Below are positions 7,543-14,089 of a stretch of 47,335 nucleotides of DNA, one piece after another. The position numbers and the translations under genes are program-made. This DNA is from DATAWZ01 sp036266975 (GTDB lineage Bacteria; Actinomycetota; Thermoleophilia; Solirubrobacterales; Solirubrobacteraceae). The stretch covers positions 1 through 47,335 of the forward strand of contig DATAWZ010000200.1 in NCBI GenBank assembly GCA_036266975.1, in the 5' to 3' direction. A model generated the notes under the pieces. The model was not told the origin of the DNA. It searched no databases and saw nothing but the letters and a program-made list of their open reading frames with translations. How positions within the stretch are numbered: the stretch's first letter is position 1; each line of letters starts with the position of its first letter.

Positions 7543-8637
7543 ATGGTCACTGGACCGATCTCCTTCGCGCGCGGCGCGCCGTCGCCTGACATCGTCGACG
7601 CCGAGGGCCTGGCCGCGGCCGCGGCGCGCGCCTTCGCCCGGGATCCGGGCGGTACGACCGCCTACGGCACGGCGATCGGCTATGCGCCGCTGCGCGCGTG
7701 GATCGCCGAGCAGCACGGCGTCGAGCCCGAGAACGTGGTCGTCACCAACGGCTCGATGCAGGCCGACGCGTTCCTGTTCGAGGAGCTCGTCGCGAGCGGC
7801 GACACGGTGATCGTCGAGCGCCCCACCTACGACCGCACGCTGCTCTCGCTCACCGAGCGGGGCGCCGACGTGCGCGCGGTCGAGCTCGAGCCCGACGGGA
7901 TCGACACCGACGCGCTCGCGGCCCTGATCGCCGGCGGCGCACAGCCGCGCCTGGACCACATCATCCCCAACTTCCAGAACCCGGCCGGATACACGCTCTC
8001 GCTGGAGAAGCGCCGGGCGCTGCTCGACCTCGCCGGGAAGCACGGCTTCGTCATCTTCGAGGACGACCCGTACGTCGCGCTGCGCTTCAGCGGCGAGCGC
8101 CTGCCGACGATGCTCTCGCTCGACGACAGCGGCGAGCGCGTCGTGTACGCCTCCTCGTTCTCCAAGACGGTCTGCCCGGGGATCCGCGTCGGCTACCTGG
8201 TGGGCCAGCCCGACCTGATCAAGCGGATCGTGCGGCGCGCGACCAATACGTACATCTCGCCCAACATGGTCGCCCAGTCGATCGTCAACGAGTTCTGCCG
8301 CTCGGGCGCGATCGAGCGCTCGATCGAGACGGTCAAGACCGCGCTGGCCGCGCGCCTGAAGGCGCTCACCGCCGCGCTACAGGCCGAACTGCCCGAGGCC
8401 CGCTTCGTCGCCCCCGACGGCGGCTACTTCATGTGGGTCGAGATGCCCGAGGGCTTCGACGCGGCCGCGCTGCACGCGGCGGCGGCCGAGCGCGGCGTGG
8501 TCTTCGTCAAGGGAACCGACTTCCTGCAGCGGGGCGGCGAGAACACCCTGCGCCTGGCCTACTCGGGCGTCACCGTCGAGCAGATCGACGAGGGCGTCGC
8601 GCGTCTGGCCGAAGCCGCACGCTCGGTCGGCCTGTAG
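7543..8637 (+). CDS. PLP-dependent aminotransferase, class I/II (2-aminoadipate/MocR-type fold)
   Basis: A 364-residue fold type I aminotransferase. The substrate/PLP segment HIIPNFQNPAGYTLS, the aspartate contacting the PLP pyridine nitrogen in VIFEDDPYV, and the Schiff-base lysine in SSFSKTVCPGIRVGY (Lys208) are all present. This is the branch that includes 2-aminoadipate and aromatic/branched-chain aminotransferases (LysN-like) and the enzymatic half of MocR regulators; here there is no GntR DNA-binding domain. It should transfer an amino group between an amino acid and a 2-oxo acid; the exact substrate is open. Frame and length are intact. Confidence 0.88.
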   Translation: MVTGPISFARGAPSPDIVDAEGLAAAAARAFARDPGGTTAYGTAIGYAPLRAWIAEQHGVEPENVVVTNGSMQADAFLFEELVASGDTVIVERPTYDRTLLSLTERGADVRAVELEPDGIDTDALAALIAGGAQPRLDHIIPNFQNPAGYTLSLEKRRALLDLAGKHGFVIFEDDPYVALRFSGERLPTMLSLDDSGERVVYASSFSKTVCPGIRVGYLVGQPDLIKRIVRRATNTYISPNMVAQSIVNEFCRSGAIERSIETVKTALAARLKALTAALQAELPEARFVAPDGGYFMWVEMPEGFDAAALHAAAAERGVVFVKGTDFLQRGGENTLRLAYSGVTVEQIDEGVARLAEAARSVGL

Positions 8638-8640
8638 CCC

Positions 8641-9150
8641 GCGACGATCGGCGGTGCCAACCACCGCGACTTTCAGATCCCCTCCGGAGATGGCCTCCGT
8701 GACGGCCAGACGCTCCAGCCCGACGCCGTGTGCTGGATCGGGATCCAGCTCTGCTCGCCCGTGGTCTGGCTCGCCCTGCCCCGACCGGAGGCCATCGATC
8801 TCTACGGCGCCGGCGCAGCCTGGACTTCCGGCTCCACCGGACCGACGGGCCCCGCCGGACCCATCCGCAAGGCATCGGCGCGCAAGGCGCAGCCGGCGGG
8901 CAAGGCCCAGCCGGCGCTCAGGGTCCAACCGGACTTGGCACCGCCGGACCGCCCGGCCCGCAGGGGACGTCGGGAACGGCGTTCGTGTCCGCCCGGCTGT
9001 TCGCCTGCCAGGTCCGCACCGTCACGCGCACCACCGACCGGCACGGTCGCATCGTCCGCGTCAGCACCCAGCAATGCCCCCCATCCCGTCGGCAAGGGCG
9101 CGATCGGACCGTCCGGCCAACCGGCCCGGCTCATCCGCGAAAGCGCACGC
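8641..9150 (+). pseudogene. Frameshifted collagen-like repeat protein remnant
   Basis: The 629-base stretch from 8638 to 9266 holds no intact gene but clear remains of one. In frame 1 (8641 onward) the translation reaches GSTGPTGPAGP near 8828-8860. After a +2/-1 shift near 8862-8868, the Gly-X-Y pattern continues in frame 3 with GAQGAAGGQGPAGAQGPTG and GTAGPPGPQGTSG, then a Cys-containing tail (ARLFACQVRTVTR ... STQQC, to about 9078). At a C-run near 9078-9083 the likely sense returns to frame 1 (HPVGKGAIGPSGQ). No start codon with a ribosome binding site and no signal peptide are visible. Collagen-like proteins ending in a small Cys-X-T-rich domain are, as I recall, common in Thermoleophilia. 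Two shifts mean either a true pseudogene or assembly errors. Confidence 0.6.
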
Positions 9151-9266
9151 ACGGCTCCATGATGCTACTGCTCGGCGCCACCACGCCGGTCGCGAGACCG
9201 TCAAGCGCTCCTCTCGCGAGACCGCCTGATCAACGCTCGACGCCGCGGCGCGCCGGACGTTCCCGT

Positions 9267-9479
9267 TCAGGGTTGATCTTTTCCGGCCGACGTCGGGTCC
9301 CCGTCCCGCCACAGAAGCGAGAAGTCGCCGTCGAACGCGACCGCGAGCAACGCGCTGACCTCGCACTCATCGCAGCGCGGAACCTTGCGCCGGTACTGCG
9401 TCAAGGTGATGGCCGACTCGCAGTCGGCACAGCGCAGCTGATCGTTGTAGACGAACTCGAACATGGCCGCCACCGTCAT
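9267..9479 (-). CDS. Small zinc-ribbon-like hypothetical protein
   Basis: A 70-residue protein starting at ATG 9479, preceded by GGAG with 4 bases spacing. It has two CxxC pairs (Cys17/Cys20 in RCADCES and Cys36/Cys39 in RCDECEV) separated by 15 residues, the arrangement of a zinc ribbon, flanked by hydrophobic-acidic segments (MFEFVYNDQL before and LLAVAFDGDFSLLW after). A longer reading from a start at 9503 is possible but lacks a ribosome binding site. I do not recognise the family. It lies 80 bases downstream of the DtxR-type regulator gene on the same strand. Confidence 0.5.
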   Translation of the reverse strand: MTVAAMFEFVYNDQLRCADCESAITLTQYRRKVPRCDECEVSALLAVAFDGDFSLLWRDGDPTSAGKDQP

Positions 9480-9559
9480 GCTGCTCCACGGCTGCGCCGG
9501 CACCTATGGACCTCCGGCCGAAGATTCCCCGGCGAGATTTCGACCGTCGGTTGTCCTGC

Positions 9560-10282
9560 TCAGCGCCCGTAGCGGTCCTGCCCGATCACCAACTGCTCGG
9601 GCAACGCAGTGCGCGGCGGCGGCGAGGGGTCGGCGAGGACGGAGACCGTTTCGGCCACGCTGCGCGTGAGTGCGCAGCGGCGTCCGTCGGCGGTCTCGAT
9701 GGCCACCTCGTCGGCGTCGCTGGTGGCGAGCCGCCCCTCGAGCCCGGGCGCGAAGCCCGATTCGTTGAGGTAGTGCAGCAGATCCTCGGCCTCGTTCTCG
9801 AAGCGGATGACCCGCACCTCGGCGCCGAGCTCGACGTCGGCCATCGGGACCCCGACGACGCGGTCCCCGGCACGGATCGGGTGCCCGTGTGGGCACGTGG
9901 TCGCGTCGCCGATCGCCGCGAGCATCCGCTCCTCGAGGATCGGCGACATCGCGTGCTCCAGGCGCTCGGCCTCCTCGTGGACCTCGTCCCACGGGATGCC
10001 GAGGACGTCGGTCAGGAAGCGCTCGATCAGCCGGTGGCGGCGCACCACGGCCTCGGCGTGCTCGGCGCCGGTCTCGGTGAAGCTGATCGCGCGGTCGCGG
10101 CCGCTGCCGCGGGCCACGTAGCCGTCGCGCTCCAGGCGCCCGATCATCTCGTGCACGGTCGGCGCCGAGAGCTGCATCGCGCGGGCGACGTTCGCGCCGG
10201 TGAGCGGCAGACCGGCCTCCTGGAGCCAGTACAGCGTCTGCAGGTACTCCTCCTCGGCGGTGGTCGCCTGATCGCCGCTCAT
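9560..10282 (-). CDS. DtxR/MntR-family metal-dependent transcriptional regulator
   Basis: A 240-residue protein of three-domain IdeR/DtxR architecture: N-terminal winged helix (residues about 5-70, ANVARAMQLSAPTVHEMI), metal-binding and dimerisation domain (HRLIERFLTDVLGIPWDEV, EEAERLEHAMS), a CPHGHPI segment, and a C-terminal SH3/FeoA-like domain. It should bind DNA when loaded with Fe(II) or Mn(II) and repress metal uptake. At the DtxR Cys102 position this protein has Glu (EAERLEH), and at the Met10 position it again appears to have Glu (AEEEYL); such oxygen ligands resemble MntR, so manganese sensing is inferred. The ATG at 10282 has TACGAT 7 bases upstream. The long upstream extension of the frame is not conserved-looking and was excluded. 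Confidence 0.88.
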   Translation of the reverse strand: MSGDQATTAEEEYLQTLYWLQEAGLPLTGANVARAMQLSAPTVHEMIGRLERDGYVARGSGRDRAISFTETGAEHAEAVVRRHRLIERFLTDVLGIPWDEVHEEAERLEHAMSPILEERMLAAIGDATTCPHGHPIRAGDRVVGVPMADVELGAEVRVIRFENEAEDLLHYLNESGFAPGLEGRLATSDADEVAIETADGRRCALTRSVAETVSVLADPSPPPRTALPEQLVIGQDRYGR

Positions 10283-10289
10283 CGTCAGG

Positions 10290-10295
10290 ATCGTA
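10290..10295 (-). promoter_or_regulatory. Leaderless-type -10 box TACGAT for the DtxR-family gene
   Basis: On the minus strand TACGAT ends 7 bases before the ATG at 10282. It sits in the 32-base gap after the DNA ligase stop, so the regulator may be transcribed both from here and from the ligase promoter. Confidence 0.45.
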
Positions 10296-10314
10296 TCGGT
10301 CGCGTACAGCCGCG

Positions 10315-11262
10315 CTACTGGGCGAGCTGATCGACCAGACAGCTGCGCGGCTCGCGATCCTCGCGCCAGCGCCGCAGTCGCGCTCCGTGGCGGATGCGTC
10401 CGGCGCTCACGTGGTCGAAGTCGACCTCGATGACCAGCTCGGGGCGCAGGCTCACCCACTCCAGGTCGCGGCCCGAGGTCCAGCGGCTCGCCGCCCCCGA
10501 GCCGCGATTGCCGGTCTCGTACGGGGCCAGGAACCCCACCAGGCGCCGCTTCTCGGCGGCGGTGAACGACGAGGTGTGGCCGACGACGCGCAGCTCGTCG
10601 CCGTCGTAGAGACCGATGATCAGCGCCCCGACGGTATCCGGCTCCTTACCGGGCCGCCAGCCCACGACCACGGCGTCGATCGTGCGCACGCGCTTGACCT
10701 TGACCATCCCGCGCCGCTCCCCCGGCCGGTAGGGCGCGTCGCGCTCCTTGGCGATGACCCCCTCGGCGTCCCGCAGCCAGTGCTCGGCGCCGGCGAGCTC
10801 GTCGGTCGCGGTCATGAGCTCGACGGGATGCCCGGCGACGTCCAGGGCCAGCAGACCGCTGCGCCGCTCGGCGAACGGGCGCTCGAGCCAGCTGTCGTCC
10901 CCCAGGGCGAGCAGGTCGAAGGCGACGAAGACGGTCGGCGTCTCGGCGGCCAGGCGCTCGATCCGCGAGCGCGCCGGGTGGATGCGCTGCTGAAGGCCGT
11001 CGAAGTTCTCGTGCCCGTCCTCGCCGCGCAGGACGATCTCCCCGTCGAGCACCAAGCGCCCGGAGGGGAAGCGCAACTCGGGGAAGTAGCGCTGCAGCGG
11101 GCGCCCGTTGCGCGACTGCAGGAACAGCTCCTCGCCGTCGACGAAGGCCAGGCAGCGAAAGCCGTCGAGCTTGGGCTCGTAGTGCCACCCCTCGCCGGCC
11201 GGCAGCGCCTTGCGCGAGAGCGCGAGCTGGGGCTCGACGGTCGGGCTCAGCGGCAGCGCCAT
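10315..11262 (-). CDS. ATP-dependent DNA ligase (LigC/LigD ligase-domain type)
   Basis: A 315-residue ligase. The adenylylated lysine is Lys31 in motif I (YEPKLDGFR); motif III is FVAFDLLALG; motif IV is EGVIAKERD; motif V is GMVKVKRVRTIDAVVVGW. The OB-fold domain follows to the end. The protein is the size of stand-alone LigC-type ligases and lacks the polymerase and nuclease domains of full LigD, so it seals nicks, probably in repair or with Ku-like partners that are not in this window. ATG 11262 was preferred to a TTG nine bases upstream because TAACGT sits 8 bases before it. It is divergent from glycerate kinase and 32 bases upstream of the DtxR-type gene. Confidence 0.88.
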   Translation of the reverse strand: MALPLSPTVEPQLALSRKALPAGEGWHYEPKLDGFRCLAFVDGEELFLQSRNGRPLQRYFPELRFPSGRLVLDGEIVLRGEDGHENFDGLQQRIHPARSRIERLAAETPTVFVAFDLLALGDDSWLERPFAERRSGLLALDVAGHPVELMTATDELAGAEHWLRDAEGVIAKERDAPYRPGERRGMVKVKRVRTIDAVVVGWRPGKEPDTVGALIIGLYDGDELRVVGHTSSFTAAEKRRLVGFLAPYETGNRGSGAASRWTSGRDLEWVSLRPELVIEVDFDHVSAGRIRHGARLRRWREDREPRSCLVDQLAQ

Positions 11263-11270
11263 GGCTGGCA

Positions 11271-11280
11271 ACGTTAGCCT
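11271..11280. promoter_or_regulatory. Overlapping divergent -10 boxes (ligase / glycerate kinase)
   Basis: ACGTTAGCCT contains TAACGT read leftward (11276-11271, 8 bases before the ligase ATG) and TAGCCT read rightward (11275-11280, 8 bases before the glycerate kinase GTG). The two boxes share two bases, within the near-palindrome GGCAACGTTAGCC, so the start points of the two leaderless transcripts lie only about 25 bases apart. Confidence 0.45.
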
Positions 11281-11288
11281 GCCGGGTC

Positions 11289-12263
11289 GTGCGCGTGCTC
11301 GTGGCGCCGGACTCCTTCAAGGGCTCGCTCGAGGCGCCGACCGTGGCGCAGGCGATCGGGCGCGGCCTCGAGCGCGCCGGGCTGCCCGCCCCGGATCTGT
11401 GCCCGCTGGCCGACGGCGGCGAGGGGACGCTCGACGTCCTGCTCGGCGCGCTCGGCGGTCGCGTGCGGGTCACGACCGCGACCGATCCGCTCGGGCGCGC
11501 GGTTCCCGCGCGCTTCGGCGAGCTCGAAGGCGGCGCGGGTCTCGTCGAGGTCGCCGAGGCGACCGGCCTGGCGCGCGTGGTCGAGGAGGAGCGCGACGCC
11601 CACGCGGCGAGCAGCCGCGGTACCGGAGAGCTCGTGCTCGCCGCCGCCCAGGCGGGCGCCGACCCGGTGATCGTCGCCGCCGGCGGCAGCGCCAGCACCG
11701 ACGGCGGCGCCGGGGCGCTCGCCGCGATCCAGGAGGGGGGCGGCATCGACGGCGTGCGCCTGGTCGTCCTGTGCGACGTGCGCACACCGTGGGAGCAGGC
11801 CGCCGCGCGCTTCGGGCCCCAGAAGGGCGCGGACCCCGCGACGGTGCGCCGCCTTCAGCGTCGCCTCGAGCGCCTCGCCGAGCGCTTGCCCCGCGACCCG
11901 CGCGGACGGGCGCTGACCGGGGCGGCGGGCGGGCTCGCCGGCGGGCTGTGGGCCGCGCACCAGGCCGAGCTGCATCCCGGCGCGGCGTGGATCCTCGCCG
12001 CGCTCGGCTTCGACGCGCGGCTTCGCGCCGCCCGCGCGGTCGTGGTCGGCGAGGGGCGCCTGGACCGCACCACGCTCGAGGGCAAGCTCGTGTTCGAGGT
12101 GTGCACGCGGGCGCGGCAGATCGGCGTCCCCAGCCACGCGATCGTCGGTGAGGACGCGCTCGACCTGTTCGACCGGCGCATCCTCGACCTGCAGGCCGTG
12201 CTCGAGGCGGGCACCACCGAGGCGCTCGAGCGGGCCGGGCAGAAGCTCGCCGACGTCCTGTGA
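11289..12263 (+). CDS. glxK: Glycerate kinase
   Basis: A 324-residue member of the GlxK/GarK glycerate kinase family: it starts MRVLVAPDSFKGSLEA, then shows CPLADGGEGTLDVLLG, GTGELVLAA and GGSASTDGGAGAL, and ends in the C-terminal domain with VVGEGRLDRTTLEGK. It phosphorylates D-glycerate with ATP, giving 2- or 3-phosphoglycerate. It is somewhat shorter than the usual 370-380 residues; the shortage seems spread through the protein rather than a truncation. The convergent neighbours are a HAD phosphatase and a glucosyl-3-phosphoglycerate synthase, which use 3-phosphoglycerate, so a link to glycerate recycling is plausible. The start is GTG, leaderless type. Confidence 0.85.
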   Translation: MRVLVAPDSFKGSLEAPTVAQAIGRGLERAGLPAPDLCPLADGGEGTLDVLLGALGGRVRVTTATDPLGRAVPARFGELEGGAGLVEVAEATGLARVVEEERDAHAASSRGTGELVLAAAQAGADPVIVAAGGSASTDGGAGALAAIQEGGGIDGVRLVVLCDVRTPWEQAAARFGPQKGADPATVRRLQRRLERLAERLPRDPRGRALTGAAGGLAGGLWAAHQAELHPGAAWILAALGFDARLRAARAVVVGEGRLDRTTLEGKLVFEVCTRARQIGVPSHAIVGEDALDLFDRRILDLQAVLEAGTTEALERAGQKLADVL

Positions 12264-12266
12264 GCA

Positions 12267-12314
12267 GGGGTGTGGTGATTCACTTGCGCGTAGCGCAAGC
12301 GAGGAACCACACCC
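12267..12314. terminator. Long two-part hairpin between convergent genes
   Basis: GGGTGTGGT (12268-12276) pairs perfectly with ACCACACCC (12306-12314), and inside it CTTGCGC (12283-12289) pairs with GCGCAAG (12293-12299) around the loop GTA, with two further pairs beyond a mismatch. The 47-base element fills the gap between convergent genes, and being symmetric can end transcription on both strands. There is no T-run. Confidence 0.6.
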
Positions 12315-12330
12315 ACGCCGAAACGGCAGA

Positions 12331-13146
12331 TCAGCGGCTGACGAGCGTCGCGACGACGGCCTCGTAGACCCCCGGACCGTTCCCCGCCTCGGTCACCGAG
12401 ACGTTCTCGCGACCGGCGATCGCCTCGGCCATGCTCGGGTCGCGCTCGAGCGCGTTGGCCACCAGCCACAGCCGCCCGACCACGGCCACGCAGTCGAGGT
12501 CCTCGCGGCTGTCGCCGACGGCGAACACCTCCTCGCGCGCGTAGCCGCGGGCGCGCATGTGCCGCGCGGCCGCCCGCGCCTTCGACGCGCCACGGGGAAG
12601 CAGGTGATACCCGCGCAGGTGCGACAGGCCGGTGAGCCTGCTCGTCGGGGCGTGAACCGTGCCGTTGTCGACCAGTCGCAGCTCACCGTGGCCGCGCTCG
12701 GCGAGCAGGCGATCGACCTCCTCGGCGTCGACCAGACCGCGGAAGAGGTGGGTCACCTCGCGGCTGGTGTGCCACGGGTCGTGATACTCGAGCCGCCCGG
12801 CGTACTCGGTGAGCAGCAGCTCGGGCGCGCCGCCGGCCGCGACCTGTTCGTGGATCGTCTGCTCGTCGGGCATCCAGGGCTCGGTCATCCAGAACTCCTC
12901 GCCGTCGAGAACCAGGCAGGCGCCGGACTCGAAGATGAACGTCGACGAGCCGCTGAGCAGGCGGGCGTCCTCGTGGACCTGGGCACGACGGCGGCCGGAC
13001 ATCAACACGACCTCGACCCCCGCCCGCAGACAGGCCTCGACCGCGCGCACCCCGAGCAGCGTGACCTCGCCCTGGCCGTCGTGCAGCATCGAGGCGCCGC
13101 GCCCGAGCAGCGTGCCGTCCAGATCCAGGTACAGGCAGCGCGTCAC
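12331..13146 (-). CDS. HAD-IIB phosphatase, mannosyl/glucosyl-3-phosphoglycerate phosphatase-like
   Basis: A 271-residue HAD protein starting at GTG 13146, which overlaps the gpgS stop by 4 bases (GTGA). Motif I is LYLDLDGTLLG (Asp8, Asp10), motif II VVLMSGRRRAQ, motif III lysine near RGASKARAA, and motif IV EVFAVGDSREDLD. The large cap inserted after motif II fits the HAD-IIB (Cof/MpgP/sucrose-phosphatase) class. From the tight coupling to gpgS, I infer that it removes phosphate from glucosyl-3-phosphoglycerate to give glucosylglycerate. In mycobacteria this step is done by an unrelated histidine-type phosphatase; HAD-type GpgP is known from Persephonella. The frame continues open far upstream, but that part overlaps gpgS and is a shadow. 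Confidence 0.78.
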   Translation of the reverse strand: MTRCLYLDLDGTLLGRGASMLHDGQGEVTLLGVRAVEACLRAGVEVVLMSGRRRAQVHEDARLLSGSSTFIFESGACLVLDGEEFWMTEPWMPDEQTIHEQVAAGGAPELLLTEYAGRLEYHDPWHTSREVTHLFRGLVDAEEVDRLLAERGHGELRLVDNGTVHAPTSRLTGLSHLRGYHLLPRGASKARAAARHMRARGYAREEVFAVGDSREDLDCVAVVGRLWLVANALERDPSMAEAIAGRENVSVTEAGNGPGVYEAVVATLVSR

Positions 13147-14069
13147 GCGGGCACGCTGGCCATCGGCGGGCGCTCTTCGAGCTCGACGGGCGTCTGGTCG
13201 CCGTCGGCGGTCAGCAGCGGCGCCGCGTCCAGGCCGCTCAGGCGCCCGTCGCGCTCCAGGCGCTCGGCGATGACCAGCAGCACCGCATAGGCCATCGGCG
13301 AGAGCGCGTGCAGCGTCTGATGGCGGTTGTGGCGCACGCCGAGATCGACCTGCGCCATGCCCTCCAGGCCGACCTCGCGCCAGACGTCGATCAGCATCGC
13401 CGTCTCCACGCCGTAGCCGGTGGTGAAGGGAACGCGCTCGAGCAGCGAGCGGTGCGCGGCGACCTCGCCGGCGAGCGGCTGGCGCACGCCGGCCAGCTCG
13501 GGGTAGAACAGCGCCAAGGCCGGCCGGGCGGCGAGGTGGTTCACGCGCCCGCCGCCGTCCGGCAGCGAGATCCCGCCGGCGGTGAACGGCCGCCGGTAGC
13601 AGCCCTTGACGAACTGGACCCGTTCGCCGCCGGGCTCGGCGCACAGCAGCGGCCCGAGCAGGCCGCAGACGAAGTGCGGCGCGAAGCCCTCGCTGTCGGC
13701 GTCCACATAGGCGACCACGTCGCCGTGCAGGACGCTGAGCGCCCGCCACATCGCGTCGCCCTTGCCGCGCGCGGGACCGAACTCGGGGAGCAGCTCGGAC
13801 TCCTGGTGGACCTCCGCGCCCGCCTGCAGGGCCAGCACCGCGGTGCCGTCGGCCGACGCGGCGTCGACCACGACGATCTGGTCGACCACGCCCTCGCGCC
13901 GCAGCCCCTGCATCGCGCGCACGATCGGGCCGATCGTCTCGGCGCACTCCCGTGCCGGCAGGCACACCGACACGCTCGCGTCGCGCTCGCGCGCGAGGCG
14001 CTCGGCTGGGAAGCGATCGTGTCGGAACGTGCGCTCACTGAGCCAGCGCTCGGCGACCTGCGACGGCAT
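13143..14069 (-). CDS. gpgS: Glucosyl-3-phosphoglycerate synthase (GT81 family)
   Basis: A 308-residue retaining glycosyltransferase of the GpgS/MpgS (GT81) type. Features are the GT-A start SVCLPARECAETIG (residues about 33-46), the acceptor/donor loop GPARGKGDAMWRAL, the metal-binding DAD in VAYVDADSEGF (Asp123/Asp125), the segment QFVKGCYRRPF, and PFTTGYGVETAM late in the domain. It joins glucose from a nucleotide donor to 3-phosphoglycerate, the first step to glucosylglycerate or methylglucose polysaccharides. Start ATG 14069. The following HAD phosphatase overlaps it by 4 bases and should complete the two-step pathway. Mannosyl- instead of glucosyl-transfer cannot be excluded, since Rubrobacter GT81 enzymes use several donors. 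Confidence 0.88.
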   Translation of the reverse strand: MPSQVAERWLSERTFRHDRFPAERLARERDASVSVCLPARECAETIGPIVRAMQGLRREGVVDQIVVVDAASADGTAVLALQAGAEVHQESELLPEFGPARGKGDAMWRALSVLHGDVVAYVDADSEGFAPHFVCGLLGPLLCAEPGGERVQFVKGCYRRPFTAGGISLPDGGGRVNHLAARPALALFYPELAGVRQPLAGEVAAHRSLLERVPFTTGYGVETAMLIDVWREVGLEGMAQVDLGVRHNRHQTLHALSPMAYAVLLVIAERLERDGRLSGLDAAPLLTADGDQTPVELEERPPMASVPA

Positions 14070-14077
14070 GGGCCGCC

Positions 14078-14084
14078 TACTATC
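14078..14084. promoter_or_regulatory. Shared divergent -10 region (gpgS / helicase)
   Basis: TACTAT (14078-14083) ends 6 bases before the helicase GTG. On the other strand its complement gives GATAGT (14084-14079), 9 bases before the gpgS ATG. The two genes are separated by only 20 bases, so the same A+T patch must serve both directions. Confidence 0.45.
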
Positions 14085-14089
14085 GCAGG

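Noticed and set aside
8377..9366. Several overlapping ORFs on both strands in the gap after the aminotransferase
   Set aside because: None has a ribosome binding site with family-like content; the only meaningful signal is the Gly-X-Y pattern, reported as a pseudogene.
12331..13965. A single 544-residue minus-strand ORF
   Set aside because: Only the part from GTG 13146 encodes the HAD phosphatase; the upstream part is Arg/Ala-rich shadow translation of gpgS in another frame.
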